Of a stretch of DNA of 64,000 bases, positions 11,295-23,366 are shown in pieces. Position 1 is the first letter of the stretch; every line of letters begins with the position of its first letter. The stretch is from Nipponacmea schrenckii (lineage: Eukaryota; Mollusca; Gastropoda; Lottiidae), in the NCBI GenBank assembly GCA_030562195.1, contig CM060199.1, positions 21,534,338 to 21,598,337 on the forward strand, read 5' to 3'. The translations under genes were made by a program, and so were the position numbers. Under the pieces are notes generated by a model, which was given only the letters and a program-made list of their open reading frames with translations, searched no databases and was not told the origin of the DNA.

Positions 11295-13696
11295 GTGAAC
11301 AAGCCCCATTGTGTAGTAGAGGATGCTTTCAGATTCAAATATCCCAGAACAAAACAATTAACCTTCTTTAAAGATACATCTGGCACCCGGATCGACCGTA
11401 TCTACCTTTCTTGCCACTACTCTAACAAAATTCAAGATATAGTCCAACTCAACTCCTCATTCTCCGACCACAAAGCGGTTAAACTCACCCTTAAACTTGG
11501 GTCCGCACGATGGGGGAGAGGGAAATGGAAACTGAACAATTCCATTCTTGAGGATATTGAGTACCAGAATCTCATCCGGGAGTTTTGGTCTGATTGGAAG
11601 GATAATAAACCTGACTCTACAGACCAGACTTCTTGGTGGGAGGAGGGTAAAGCCAAAATCAAAACCATTTCGATCCGCTACTCCAAACCCAGAACTAGAA
11701 CCATCAAAGCTGAAATAGAAAACATAAATAATGAAATTAATGAAATTGAAACTTACCTTACTTTAGACCAACCAAATAAAACCCGTCTGGAACTTCTCTA
11801 CACCAACCTGAAAAAAGAAGAAAACAAAATTAATAAAGGCATTTTAATCAGATCCAAGCTACCTTTCGAAGATTCCGACATTGAAAATCTCGGAATGTTT
11901 CGAAAGGCAGAAATAGATAATTCGACAAGAAAGGAGATACGTAAACTCGAAGACCAAACTGGGAAGGTCAAAACGTCCAAGACAGATATCCTCAACATCG
12001 TACAAGACTTTTACAAGAATCTATATACAGAGGACCCGATCTCTGACAGGGTAATTGGGGACTACCTGGAAAATTCAAATCTCCAGCCCCTACCGCCAGC
12101 AGAGATTGACTCATTAAACAAAATTCTAATATCAAAATTCGAAATTCACCAAGCTCTTTCGGAATTCTAAAACAATAAATCCCCTGGGGTAGATGGAATT
12201 CCGAAAGAGTTTTACTTACAATTTTGGGATATAATTCAAGACGATCTCTTTGACACTATTAATAACATCTACTTTTCAAAAACTTTAACACCAACCATGA
12301 AAACTTCTATTCTGACAATAAATTATAAAAATAAAGGCTCCAAAACACAACTCAAAAACTACCGTCCCATATCTCTGCTGACGGTAGACTACAAAATATT
12401 AGCTAAAGTTATAGCAAACCGACTGAAACCGGTGCTAAACTCTATTCTATTTGATACCCAATCGGGGTATCCTCAAATATGTAAATCAGAAAGAACTGAA
12501 GGTAGCCCGATGGTTTTACTCCAGAGAGGGGGATCAAACAAGGCTGCCCCCTCTCAATGGCGCTCTACGCCCTGGCAATACACCCACTTGCCCACAATAT
12601 CGCCTGTAATGACGATATCGTGGGCATAGACATCCCTAATTACCCCCACCAAGTGAAAACAATAAAGCATGCCGATGACCTTACAGTTATACTTACCTCG
12701 GAAATATCCTTCAACCCTTTGGCCCAACAATTACAAAATCTTCAATTAGCATCAGGCAGCAAAATAAATTCTTACACTTGGTGGCATGTATGCCCACGTA
12801 CCAGCCGAACTATTGCTATATATCAAACCCCATATAAAATTACTAGGAATTATTTTCGGCCCTGACACACACGATCAAAATTGGAATCCCATCTTAAATT
12901 GTATAAGGAAAAAACTTATTAAATGGAAAGACAGATCTCTCACCTTCAGAGAAAAAAACACATAATTAACACCTTTATTTTGTCTCAGGTCTGGTACGTG
13001 GGCAGAATAATTAAACCGAATAAACACATGTTAAAGGAGCTCGAGGCCCTCCTGTACAGATTTCTTTGGGACGGGAAACAGGAAAAAGTAGCCCGAGAAA
13101 CAATGAGGTTGCCCTTGGAGCAAGGAGGCCAAAACATTTGCGAAATTTCATACAAGCTCCAAGCTATGGACCTTCAACAAATAGTCTGGGCCATGGGCGG
13201 GGGCAGGCATCCCTGGATATCACTCCTGTTTTACTGGCTAGGGACCACCCTGAGGGCCTTTAATACTGGCAGAGGCTATCCTGTCTCTACCATCACAGTT
13301 CCTCCTCATTACCGAGAATTTCATTCTAACTTTAGAAAACTGAATTTGAATTGGAAGAAAATTAAAAGCGTAAAGGACATCTACGCTAAATTTTTGGATT
13401 CAAAATTAATTGAAGTCCGAGTATTTCGGCAATATCCTCATATTAACTTTGGCAATATATTCTCGGATCTAACCACCACAAAATTAACAAACCGTCAGAA
13501 AGACTTCATGTTCCTGGTCCTTCATGATGCACTTCCAACTAAATGCTTCCTTCGATCGAGAAGTACCCAAAATTTCAACACAGCATGTGCCTTTTGCAAG
13601 CAGGAACCGGAGTCTATTCTCCACCTGTTTGCAAATTGCAAATATCTCCAACCACTGAGGGATAGTTTCTGCTATTTTACAAAGAACACCCTCTAG
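11295..13696 (+). pseudogene. LINE B ORF2 (endonuclease/reverse transcriptase), broken
   Basis: 11295-12170 begins inside the APE endonuclease with GTRIDRIYLS and FSDHKAVKL (the SDH motif) and runs into the reverse transcriptase N-terminal domain. A TAA at 12168-12170 is a simple nonsense mutation, because the same frame continues with SPGVDGIPKEFYL. The block NYRPISLLTVDYKILAKVIA follows. A deletion near 12470 then removes the motif A region and rejoins at CPLSMALYALAIHPL, in another frame. HADDLTVIL is the catalytic YxDD equivalent. The C-terminus (12923-13696) has the thumb and a CAFCKQ..H..C knuckle, as in L1/Tx1-like ORF2. Not functional. Confidence 0.8.
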
Positions 13697-14800
13697 AAAA
13701 GACTTGGTCATTGGTCCCTGGACCAGATTTTTGTGGGGGGTAGACAGGAGCCTCTTCCCGCACATGTACCACTACTTCAATATCATCTGGTCAAACCGTA
13801 CCATCCCACCACCTGTCAATACCCTTATTGACAGGTTACTTTACACCCTGATGGAGATTTCTCCAATTTATTAGACCTCGTCTCCGCCCCGGGTACAGGT
13901 AACGTGATGATGGGGTAGCCTACGCCAACCTCCTACACCCGATGCGGTCACTTCTAAATTCCACCATCGTACCTATATGCCCATAGCTTGGGGTATGCCC
14001 CATACCATATGTCTCTGCTTGTACCTATGATCTCATATGGGTTGCTGAGTCTGGTAATCGTAGGGTGGGGGTGAGTGTACACTTACCTCCACACCTTCCA
14101 CCTCTTGTGGGTTGCTGGGCTCGGTAACCTAGAGAGAAACCACCACCATCATTCTACGCAGCCCGTCAGTCAGTCTTCATAACCTCTTGTGGATTGCTGG
14201 GTCTGGTGATCGTAGGGTGAGGGTGAGTGTACACCTGTCGGTTTCCTCACATCTCCACACCTTCCACCTCTTGTGGGTCATTGGGCCTGGCAATCTAAGA
14301 ACACGCCGTCTTTAAGCCTCAGTCCGTAAGTCGGCCTCCTTGTTTCCAGTCGTCTTGGGCTGAAGATATCATTCTGCGTCTCAGTAATACAACAGAAAGA
14401 ACATGTATATAGTTTTAAAATATGATATGAAATAATGTAAATATTGCACATATATATATACATATAAATACTAAAAGAGTGCAAAAAAATTAATTACCAC
14501 CATAATAGAAACACTCTAAGAGACAAAAACATATTAACATCTAATAACATCAATGTCTCTAGGAGCCAAAAAATACCAGGCTCCAAGCACTATGATGATT
14601 TGCTCTCATAATATTGGCTAGGCTTTTTCCATCCTAAATTTATAAAAAAACTAACATAATACGGTCTCATTGTTACATGCACAAGGTTAAGACGCACCAT
14701 CTTCTATAACAACTTCTATTCTTAACTTTGTAAATAGGGAACCGTAGAGAGCAGCAGGGGACCATCTGTGATGGTATAATCCCTATATTTCTGAGTGCTT
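13697..14800 (+). repeat. LINE B 3' UTR with internal duplication
   Basis: Non-coding. A block containing GGGTTGCTGGGCTCGGTAA-like text, CGTAGGGTG.GGGTGAGTGTACAC and CTCCACACCTTCCACCTCTTGTGGG occurs twice, at about 14035-14120 and 14181-14285. A third, weaker match covers its start. The segment ends TTTCTGAGTGCTT immediately before the poly(A). The minus-strand 3' end of LINE C likewise has TTCTGAGTGT just before its poly(A) (rc of 40678-40688), suggesting a shared 3' end signal. Confidence 0.6.
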
Positions 14801-14830
14801 AAAAAAAAAAAAAGAAAAAAAAAAAAAAAG

Positions 14831-15187
14831 GGATCTGCAAAAGGGGCTAAGAAAGCCGGGAAAGCAAAGGCCGCACGAAGCGGAGACAAGAAGAAGAAAC
14901 GCCGACGAAAGGAGTCTTACAGCATCTACATCTACAAAGTGCTGAAACAAGTTCACCCCGACACTGGAGTCAGCAGCAAAGCTATGTCTATTATGAACAG
15001 TTTCGTCAACGACATTTTTGAGAGAATCGCAGCCGAAGCTTCAAGACTCGCTCACTACAACAAAAGATCAACCATCACCAGTAGGGAAATCCAAACTGGC
15101 GTTCGACTTCTGTTACCCGGTGAGCTTGCCAAGCACGCCGTTTCCGAAGGAACAAAGGCTGTCACCAAATACACCAGCTCCAAATAA
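14831..15187 (+). pseudogene. H2B: histone H2B, start codon displaced by LINE B insertion
   Basis: 118 residues from [19 protein letters not shown] to [10 protein letters not shown] cover the basic tail and the entire histone fold ([56 protein letters not shown]). H2B pairs with H2A in the nucleosome. Only the first few residues are missing, because LINE B poly(A) replaces them. The frame stays open upstream into the poly(A) ([10 protein letters not shown]) and then meets TGA at 14792, with no ATG. One substitution stands out: [10 protein letters not shown] where alanine is usual before VR. The 3' stem-loop and downstream element are intact. Without its promoter and ATG this copy should be silent unless transcription starts in the LINE. 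Confidence 0.9.
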
Positions 15188-15226
15188 GCTGTGTGCCGAA
15201 CTTTAGTTCAAAACTAAAAAAACAAC

Positions 15227-15242
15227 GGCCCTTTTCAGGGCC
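15227..15242 (+). terminator. histone mRNA 3' stem-loop (H2B)
   Basis: GGCCCTTTTCAGGGCC forms a 6-bp stem with a TTTC-type loop, the metazoan replication-dependent histone stem-loop bound by SLBP. AAAAAGAGTG at 15256-15265 is the purine-rich histone downstream element recognised by U7 snRNP. It lies 40 bp after the H2B stop. Confidence 0.95.
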
Positions 15243-15907
15243 ACCTAAAATCTTCAAAAAGAGTGAAAATGGTCATTTTCTTAACTATACTTAACTAAAC
15301 TACTGAACTAAGCTAAGCTAAACTAAAACGAAAATGAAAATCCCAATATATAATATACTATACTATACTATAATATACTATAATGTCACCCCCCTTGTGT
15401 CGAGAAGAAAAGTTGAAAAGATGTTCAGTAACAGTTTTTGAAAAAGGTCAATTATAAAACTTGTCATTAAAACTCAATTACCCCACTACGATAGCTTATA
15501 TTGGCCCCCATCCCACTCGGCCGAAACAGTTTTATCTAACGCCAAATAATATGCTTGTGTTGATATATTTACACATAAATTCTGTGTAGTAAGGCGACTG
15601 CTTCAAGTTAGGAAATGGGAGGGCTTCTCATAGGTCCGCGCTTACACTATACGTTTACTATGGCAAAGAATAATCGAATAAGTAGGTCAAATAAAAACCT
15701 CTCCCCCTTCCTAACTTATTTTAATTTCATAAATTCTCAATATCCGAATAAATTTCTTAGGTCCAAATGTCCATATTTATATCGAAAAAAAGTGTTAAAG
15801 TGCCCAGGTATCTGTATAAATCCGTAAAATCAAGAGTGAGGGCCTCTCATAGGTCCGCGCGCGGCATACATAAAAAGACTCTAGAAGGTCGGTAGGTAGC
15901 ATTATTC
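15243..15907. other. histone-cluster spacer with putative histone-type promoter
   Basis: No coding sequence. The motif TCTCATAGGTCCGCGC occurs twice, near 15628 and 15844. After the second copy comes ATAAAAAG (15870-15877), a good TATA box, then a GGTAGGTAG stretch near 15890. A GGTAGGTAGGTAA stretch also precedes the H3 gene (minus strand, near 45510). The sequence then breaks into LINE A at 15908. The identity of the gene this promoter once served (H2A or H4 would be the missing core histones) is inference. Confidence 0.5.
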
Positions 15908-16667
15908 ATTTTGCATTACTCGTGTAAAGTCGAACTAATACAGCTCTATACAGACTAAGTGACTGAGTTTTTCCTTCATTGTTCCGGTGGTTTTGGGTCG
16001 GGTACATTCTGTACTCCGACGGCCCTATTAAGCCCACCTAGGGTAAATAGAATCCAGACACACTCAGTTACTTAGTCGCTAAACTTTTGTACAGAGATCG
16101 TATACCTAATCTCGGATGCGAGTGGATATACTTTGAGATATTTATATACCTCAACTCGCAATGCAAATGGCTGTCCGGAAATAGAATTCTGTGACAGTGT
16201 ATTTGTATTGCAACTATATCCATCGACATTATAGACTGTATTATTTAGTAATATGTTTTCATTAAACAATTACATAATATATTTAAAAAAAAAATGAATA
16301 ATCACATAGACATTTAAAATAATATTTTTATATTCTCTCACTTTCTTATTACCTCATTCACACAAAAAAAAAAAAAAAAAAAATCGTAGTATTACCTATA
16401 TCATATTTTTGATATAATTTTCTTTATGAAAAAAAAAAAAAAAAATCGTAGTATTACCTATATCATACTTTTGATATAATTTTCTTTAAAAAAAAAAAAA
16501 TAAATAAATAAATTTTTGTATATTTATATGAAATATGAAAAAAATCCAGGATAATCTTCCAGAGTGCTCTACGTGCACATCCACGGAGCTTTATAGATGA
16601 TTAGAAAACGAACAATTTCACATAAACATTAAGTTTTCTCAACATCTGTTTTAGTAGATGTCACTGT
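15908..16667 (+). mobile_element. LINE A 5' UTR, plus-strand copy, runs into gap
   Basis: Starting ATTTTGCATTACTCG, this matches the reverse complement of 24103 down to about 23440, the 5' end of the LINE A copy at 19708-24103. It therefore carries a complete LINE 5' end. Two poly(A)-led units of about 60 bp with TCGTAGTATTACCTATATCA lie at about 16366-16490. Similarity to the other copy ends near 16520. 16520-16667 is unrecognised and leads into the 500-N gap. Confidence 0.7.
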
Positions 16668-17167
16668 NNNNNNNNNNNNNNNNNNNNNNNNNNNNNNNNN
16701 NNNNNNNNNNNNNNNNNNNNNNNNNNNNNNNNNNNNNNNNNNNNNNNNNNNNNNNNNNNNNNNNNNNNNNNNNNNNNNNNNNNNNNNNNNNNNNNNNNNN
16801 NNNNNNNNNNNNNNNNNNNNNNNNNNNNNNNNNNNNNNNNNNNNNNNNNNNNNNNNNNNNNNNNNNNNNNNNNNNNNNNNNNNNNNNNNNNNNNNNNNNN
16901 NNNNNNNNNNNNNNNNNNNNNNNNNNNNNNNNNNNNNNNNNNNNNNNNNNNNNNNNNNNNNNNNNNNNNNNNNNNNNNNNNNNNNNNNNNNNNNNNNNNN
17001 NNNNNNNNNNNNNNNNNNNNNNNNNNNNNNNNNNNNNNNNNNNNNNNNNNNNNNNNNNNNNNNNNNNNNNNNNNNNNNNNNNNNNNNNNNNNNNNNNNNN
17101 NNNNNNNNNNNNNNNNNNNNNNNNNNNNNNNNNNNNNNNNNNNNNNNNNNNNNNNNNNNNNNNNNNN
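16668..17167. other. assembly gap (500 N)
   Basis: Exactly 500 N, a scaffolding placeholder. Reading frames running through it have no meaning. Confidence 1.
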
Positions 17168-19620
17168 GTTTTCAAATCTGAAAATCCGGTCGAAATCGAA
17201 CTGAAAATAAACTTGCTGAAGCAAAAAAACCTCAACTTCCGGTTCTCACTTCCGGTCAGAGATAGAACTTCCGGTTTTGTTTTATTTGATAATAGAAATC
17301 ATTCTAAAATCGACTGTAAATTTAGAATTTCTGTACCTTTTACCAGTTTGTCTGCTAACTCATCCAAGAATCGCAAAAAAAAAAAACAAAAAAAAACTAG
17401 AATTGCTTACAATTATGAACGTATTTCGAGAGCCTTAAAATATTATGAAGGCTAAATTTGCAATTACCTACATCTAGACAATATATTGAATATCATTTGA
17501 CCTAGTTTTCAAAGTCATAAAATAATTAGGTCACACCTTCCGTAACGGTTAATGATGGCGAAAATATGAAAATTATCAATTTTTGCTGTATTTAAGTACA
17601 CTTATCTCTATGAATTTTTTAAGTAAGCCAAATTAAAAAATATCTACTCGTATACAATATATTGAATATTATTTGACCTAATTTTCAAGGTCGTAGATTA
17701 AGTGGGTCACACCTTCCGTACCCGTTAAAGTGACCTAATTTTTAAAAAATCGAAATTTAAATAATTTGAAAGAAAATACGAAATTTGAAAATCGGTCTCC
17801 AAGAAAAGGTAGATAATGATCCATTGTATCTATGTGCTAAATTTCATCAAAATCGGTCTATCAGTAGTGTCTGAATTTCGGATTTAAGAATTGTAACGAA
17901 AATTCAAAATGGCGGCCGATATGGCAGCTTGACCTAATTATTTAGGTCAAATCAATTACTATTGACAAGTTATTATAAAACAGCTTTCACTTTTCACCTA
18001 GCAGTTATAGACCGGAAGTTACGTAATTACGTCATTTGAGGCTAAACCGGAAGTGGAATTTTTTTTTTACATTTTTTCAAAAAATTTTAAACATATCGCC
18101 TATCAACTGGTAAAGTTTCAAAATTTTACCATTTATATTAAAGGAGAAATCACGGTCTGAAATTTTTGCCGATGACCCTTGAATATTGAATTGCAAATCG
18201 TGGGTAAAATATTTAACCTAATTGCATAAAACCTATAATTGTTAGTTGACAAATACATTGAAGTTTTCAAATCTGAAAATCCAGTCAAAATCGAACTGAA
18301 AATAAACTTGCTAAAGCAAAAAAACCTGAACTTCCGGTTCTCACTTCCTGTCAGAGATAGAACTTCCGGTTTTGTTTTATTTGATAATAGAAATCATTCT
18401 AAGATCAACTGTAGATTTAGAATTTCTGCACCTTTTACCAGTTTGTCTGCAAACTCATCCAAGAATTACAAAAAAAAAAAAAAAAAAAAAAATAAAATAA
18501 TCCGAACGATTACAATACGTTTTCGCCAAAGTCGAAATACGTAAATAGAATTGCTTACAATTATGAACGTATTTCGAGAGCCTTAAAATATTATGTAGGC
18601 TAAATTTGCAATGACCTACATCTAGACAATATATTGAATATCATTTGACCTAGTTTTCAAACTCATAAAATAATTAGGTCATACCTTCCGTAACGGTTAA
18701 AAATGGCGAAAATATGAAAATTATCAATTTTTGCTGTATTTAAGTACACTTATCTCTGTGAATTTTTTAAGTAAGCCAAATAAAAAAATACCTACTCGTA
18801 GACAATATATTGAATATTATTTGACTTAATTTTCAAGGTCATATATTAAGTGGGTCACACCTTCCGTAGCCGTTAAAGTGACCTAATTTTGAAAAAATCG
18901 AAATTTGAATAATTCGAAAAAAAATACGAAATTTAAAAATCGGCCTCCAAGAAAAGGTAGATAATGGTCCATTGTATCTCTGTGCTAAATTTCATCAAAA
19001 TCGGTCTATCAGTAGTGTCTGAATTTTGGATTTAAGAATTGTAATGAAAATTCAAAATGGCGGCCAATATGGCAGCTTGACCTAATTATTTAGGTCAAAT
19101 CAATTACTATTGACAAATTATTTATAAAACAGTTTTCACCTAGCAGTTACGTAATTACGTCATTTGAGGCTAAACCGGAAGTGGAATTTTTTTTTTCACA
19201 TTTTTTCAAAAATTATAATCATATCACCTATCAACTGGTAAAGTTTCAAAAATTTTTCCATTTATATTAAACGATAAATCACGGTCTGAAATTTTTGCCG
19301 ATGACCCTTGAATATTGAATTGCAAATCGTGGGTAAAATATTTAACCTAATTGCATAAAACCTATAATTGTTAGTTGACAAATACATTGAAGTTTTCAAA
19401 TCTGGTCAAAATCGAAGAGAAAATAAACTTGTTAAAGCAAAAAAAAAACTCAACTTCCGGTCAGAAATAAAACTTCCGGTTTTGTTTTATTTGATAATAG
19501 AAATCATTCTAAGATCAACTGTAGATTTAGAATTTCTGTACCTTTTACCAGTTTGTCTGCAAACTCATCCAAGAATCGCAAAAAGAAAAAAACTAAAACC
19601 GTGAACGGTATTGATGCAGT
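17168..19620. repeat. 1.1-kb tandem repeat, about 2.2 units
   Basis: GTTTTCAAATCTG begins units at 17168, 18263 and 19392 (spacings 1095 and 1129). The third is partial and ends AAAACCGTGAACGGTATTGATG. Each full unit has a poly(A)-like tract, the last 18 codons of a membrane-protein gene (17401-17455 and about 18547-18603, encoding RIAYNYERISRALKYY), and non-coding DNA. The latter holds the 20-bp palindrome-like TGACCTAATTATTTAGGTCA (17930, 19078). A further near-identical copy is at 33720-34800, where the gene is longer. Confidence 0.85.
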
Positions 19621-19676
19621 GCGTGTCCCTTTTTAACAGCTGTTAATGTTTATTGGACGTCAGATAGATTATTCTT

Positions 19677-19707
19677 GATTATAGATTTATAACAATGTCT
19701 GTTCTAT
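19677..19707. repeat. 31-bp target-site duplication of LINE A, left copy
   Basis: Identical to 24104-24134 (right copy). The uninterrupted site is at 34853-34883 in the paralogous repeat, differing by one base. Confidence 0.9.
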
Positions 19708-22236
19708 TCTGCCGACGTACCAGACTTGGGATAAAATGTAGGTATTGAGGATATGGATTTTTTCTTTGAATTTGAGAGAACGGTTTTTCCATTTGATAAT
19801 TGTCTGTCGTACTTTGTTTAGAATGGGGTTCCAGTTGGAATCATGGCTGTTTTTTCCGAAATATATACCTAAAATTTTGATATGTTTTTTGATGTACATT
19901 TTATCCTCATCTGGTACGTGGGCAGACATCGCCCCTGTAGTGTGAATTTCAGTTTTATTTTTGTTTATCTTTGATCCCGAGGCCTTCTCAAAGTTACTTA
20001 ATTCTTGATCAAGACTGGAGAAGGACTTGGGGTCAGTTATGATTACGGACAAATCGTCTGCATGTTGAAATGTTTTTACCTGTCGGTGATAATTTGGTAT
20101 ATCTATACCAATGATGTATCGATTGTTGGATATGTTAAGGGCCAAAGGGTGTATGGCGAGTGCATATAGAGCCATCGAAAGTGGGCAGCCTTGTTTAACA
20201 CCTCTTTCGAGGGTGAAGCAATTTGTGAAGGCTCCTCGCACGTCGCAACACACCCTAAGGTCCTTGTAAAGAATGGAGATCCATTTAGTAATACTAGATG
20301 GAATCCCCAATCTTTCCAGAAGGGTACTGAGGTAGGTCCTGTTGAGCCTATCAAAGGCTTTTTCCTGGTCGTAGGCCAAAAAGGCCATCCCCAGGTCCTT
20401 CTGTGTAGCATACTCATATATGTAGTCAATCGAGAGCAAGTTATTGATGATAGATTTATCTTGGCCCGCTCCCGATTGAGTATCATATACGAGTAGGTTC
20501 AGTATAGGTTTTAGCCTATTGGCTATCACCTTTGCTACTATTTTATAATCTACCGTCAGCAGAGAAATCGGCCGATAGTTTTTCAGATCACTTCTTGAGC
20601 CCTTGTTCTTATAATGTATTGATATTATCGAGGTGCTCATGGTTTCAGAAAGATGTCCTTGAAGGAAGATGTTATTGATTACTTCCGACAAATCATCCTG
20701 GATAACATCCCAGAGTTTTAGATAGAATTCCTTTGGGATGCCATCTATTCCAGGAGATTTGTCGTTCTGAAACTCATTTAACGCTTTTAATATTTCTTCT
20801 TTAGAAATGATCTGATTGTCTATGGTCGATGCCTCCGCGGGCGGTAGAGGTATGATGTTAGAATTATCGAGGTACTCTTCGATGGCAGATTGGGATATAG
20901 GGTCGGCAGAGTAGAGTTTGGAGTAGAAATTTTCTACAATTTTTATAATCTCATCTCTGCCTTCTCTCACTGTTCCGCTGTCATCGACGAGTTTCTCGAG
21001 TTGCTTACTTAAGCCATTCTCAATCTCAGCTTTTTTAAAAATATGAATATTATCCATATCGCTCTCCTCATATGGTAGCCTCGAGCGGATAATAATGCCT
21101 TTATTTAATACATTTTCAAGTTTTTTTATTTCTTGTCTTATACTGTTTGTTTTGTCTTTGTAGTATGCTATATTCATATCATAGGTATTTTCAATATATG
21201 TTTTGTTTTCCGCCAATTCAAGAATTTTATTTTTGATTTTATTATGTCTATGATATGAATAATTGATGGTGATATTTTTAATGTTCTTTTTCCCTTCTTC
21301 CCACCAGAGCAAAGGGTTATCAAAGTCAAGTTTTGTACCCTGCCAGTACCTCCAAAACGTTTGCATCTGTAGAATGTAGCATTCCTCTTCAAGTACCGAC
21401 GTATTCATCTTCCACTTTCCCCTACCCCACCTGTCAGATCCGAGCTGAAGTTTAATCTCGACTGATTTGTGGTCGGAATAGGAGACGGTGGAGTGTGAGA
21501 TATGTCGGACTTGATTAACAACAGACTGAGACACATAAATCCGGTCTATTCGAGTGCCTGTGTCACCACGAAGAAAAGTGAAAACCTTTCTCTTCGGGTA
21601 CTTGTGCCTGTAGGCATCAACTAAAAGGAGTTCTGTTTTGATTTTCTCAAAAATGTCTATGATGCCTACAGGTTGGTTCTCGAGCAGACCGTTCTTATTG
21701 TCCAGTCTGTCATAATATAGGTTAAAGTCTCCATTGAACAAATAGATGTCATTTATGTTATATATTTCATTAAGATGATGATATAATTGTGTATAGAACT
21801 TGATTCCAATATTATTGGTTTCTCTAGTTCCATACACATTTATAATGTAGAGGTGTTTCTTTTCAATCCTGAACTTCGCACTAATGACCCGTTCTTGAAT
21901 TATAAAGGTGTTAATTAATTCGAGGTCTTTCCTATAGAGGATAGCAACCCCTCTAGTGCGAATATCAGGACCATTAGAGGTAATCAGCCTGTATGGACTG
22001 GTGGCTTCTATATCCGATATTGTCTCATCTGATATAATGCCTGTTTCCTGCAGGCTGATTACCTCCGATGTTTTATAATCCCTTAGAATTTTATGTATTT
22101 TGCTAGTAAAACCTCTTGAGATGTTTAATGTAGTGAAATGCATAATGAAATATATATAATAAAAAGAGAGAAAGGATGATATACGTATAGTTGTTTCGGG
22201 ATTTTTTGTTTTTGTTCTTGTATGTATGTCATCCAT
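19708..22236 (-). CDS. LINE A ORF2: APE endonuclease - reverse transcriptase (C-terminally truncated)
   Basis: The open frame reads 849 codons, its last few in target DNA. The likely functional start is the ATG at 22143 (MHFTTLNISRGFTSKIH), where the endonuclease fold begins. Endonuclease motifs are LQETGI, FNGDFNLYYDRL, GTRIDRIYVS and YSDHKSVEI. Reverse transcriptase motifs are NYRPISLLTVDYKIVAKVIA, AYDQEKAFDRLNRTYL (motif A), RGVKQGCPLSMALYALAIHP and QHADDLSVII (catalytic motif C). The protein would nick target DNA and reverse-transcribe the LINE RNA. It stops at LSQVWYVGRI. By comparison with LINE C about 300 residues of thumb and CCHC region are missing. No internal stops or frameshifts, so this is a young copy. 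It starts next to the ORF1 stop. Confidence 0.9.
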
Positions 22237-22241
22237 GACAT

Positions 22242-23366
22242 CTATTTGTTCTTTTTATGTGTAGATTTCCCCCTATTGCTTGTATTAGGGATCTCTACAC
22301 TAGAGTTTAACTGATGGATAGGAAGCTTATCTTGGGTACTAACTTTATGTTTCTTGTGGTCTTCAAGAAGGCTGCTCCTGTCCCGGTCTCTCTTCCGATC
22401 TTTTGAGTTAGATCGTGAGGACAGGGGCGTGTCTTGAAGAACCACTCGTTTTTCTACAGATACTTTTTCTTTTGTTTGGGAGGTACTGGTGTTTTCTATT
22501 AGGAAAGTTCGCTGAGCGATCTCCTCTTTACTTCTATCGTATTCCGTTTCATCTAAATTCTCCCATTCGCCATCGTCCGGTACCCAGCCCGGAGTGGCTT
22601 GTGTGTCCAGATTGTTTATGTTGGACACGTTGGGAGTAGATGTATTCCGTGCTGTATGCAGGAGATCGCTCACCGACTTTGCTAATTGTTTGGCGGACTT
22701 TTTGTGAGGGTTATAAACTTGAAAATTACCCGATTGCTCTTTTTCAGGGATGGGTGAAATAGGTGGTGGGGGGCGAGTTGGACAGTCCCTAGCAATATGG
22801 CTGTCTGATTGACAGATGTAGCATTTTCTGTCAGGTAGGGGCTGTCCCTCGTATTTGATCCCCAATCTACATCCCTGTATAGTTAAGTTGGAGGGTATTG
22901 GGTTATTAACCTTTTGCGTATAGACAAAACAAACTCCGTTGTACATAAAGGGGTGATCTCTATATGTGCAACGGATAATTTTGGTGGCAACACAATAAGA
23001 ATTAATCTTTGAGAGGACGTATTTTGTGTCCATCTCATAAGGGACACCAAAGATTGTTATGCGTGTCCCTTGTTGTTTATTGTAATGAGGGATATTCATA
23101 GCTCTCTCTAGAACGTATCGGACCCCTTTGTAAGGTTCAGACCCGTTACCTAGGTTGAACCAGTTTTCAAAGTTCTTGATGTCACTCTCCGTAGAGAATG
23201 ACACCAAGAACTTCGATTGTCCCACATTCTGAAAACATTTAATTGTATGCAGTGGGGCCTCCCTTTGTTGGAAGAGCCCCAACATTTCTTCAGATTTGAT
23301 TTCTATTGGGGACTGGGGTTTTATTTCTACAGTGAACTTACGTTCTAGCATGATATTGGTTGCCAT
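22242..23366 (-). CDS. LINE A ORF1 RNA-binding protein
   Basis: 374 residues in one open frame starting MATNIMLERKFTVEIKPQSP. The first 160 residues look like an RRM-type fold (TRITIFGVPYEMDTKYVLSK). A CCHC zinc knuckle CYICQSDSHIARDCP follows near residues 182-196. The rest is low-complexity and basic. ORF1 proteins of L1/Tx1-like LINEs coat the element RNA and act as chaperones. ORF2 follows after a few bases. A homologous ORF1 fragment lies at 44988-45340 in LINE C (shared STPN and YDRSxEEI motifs). Confidence 0.85.
   Translation of the reverse strand: MATNIMLERKFTVEIKPQSPIEIKSEEMLGLFQQREAPLHTIKCFQNVGQSKFLVSFSTESDIKNFENWFNLGNGSEPYKGVRYVLERAMNIPHYNKQQGTRITIFGVPYEMDTKYVLSKINSYCVATKIIRCTYRDHPFMYNGVCFVYTQKVNNPIPSNLTIQGCRLGIKYEGQPLPDRKCYICQSDSHIARDCPTRPPPPISPIPEKEQSGNFQVYNPHKKSAKQLAKSVSDLLHTARNTSTPNVSNINNLDTQATPGWVPDDGEWENLDETEYDRSKEEIAQRTFLIENTSTSQTKEKVSVEKRVVLQDTPLSSRSNSKDRKRDRDRSSLLEDHKKHKVSTQDKLPIHQLNSSVEIPNTSNRGKSTHKKNK

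Larger units (their letters stand above)
11290..14829 (+). mobile_element. LINE B: 5'-truncated L1/Tx1-like non-LTR retrotransposon in histone H2B
   Basis: Holds the end of the APE endonuclease, a damaged reverse transcriptase, a 3' UTR of about 1.1 kb and a poly(A) tract (14801-14829, one or two G interruptions). The poly(A) abuts histone H2B coding sequence at AAG/GGATCTGC. The 5' end near 11290 borders the THAP transposon, so the 5' target flank (the H2B start) is not seen. Orientation is the same as H2B. The reverse transcriptase resembles LINE A and LINE C of this window but is a distinct lineage. Confidence 0.75.

Noticed and set aside
14795..14830. Lysine-rich N-terminal extension of H2B as a genuine novel tail
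   Set aside because: It is translated poly(A) of a LINE, begins at GTG rather than ATG, and is preceded by a stop.
16651..17455. Long frames across the first N gap
   Set aside because: They consist almost wholly of N-derived unknown residues. Only the sequence after 17168 is real, and it is part of the 1.1-kb repeat.
17168..19604. Frames starting VFKSENPVEIELK in the tandem repeat as coding
   Set aside because: They diverge freely by frame-breaking indels between units and end in A-runs, so they are repeat DNA.
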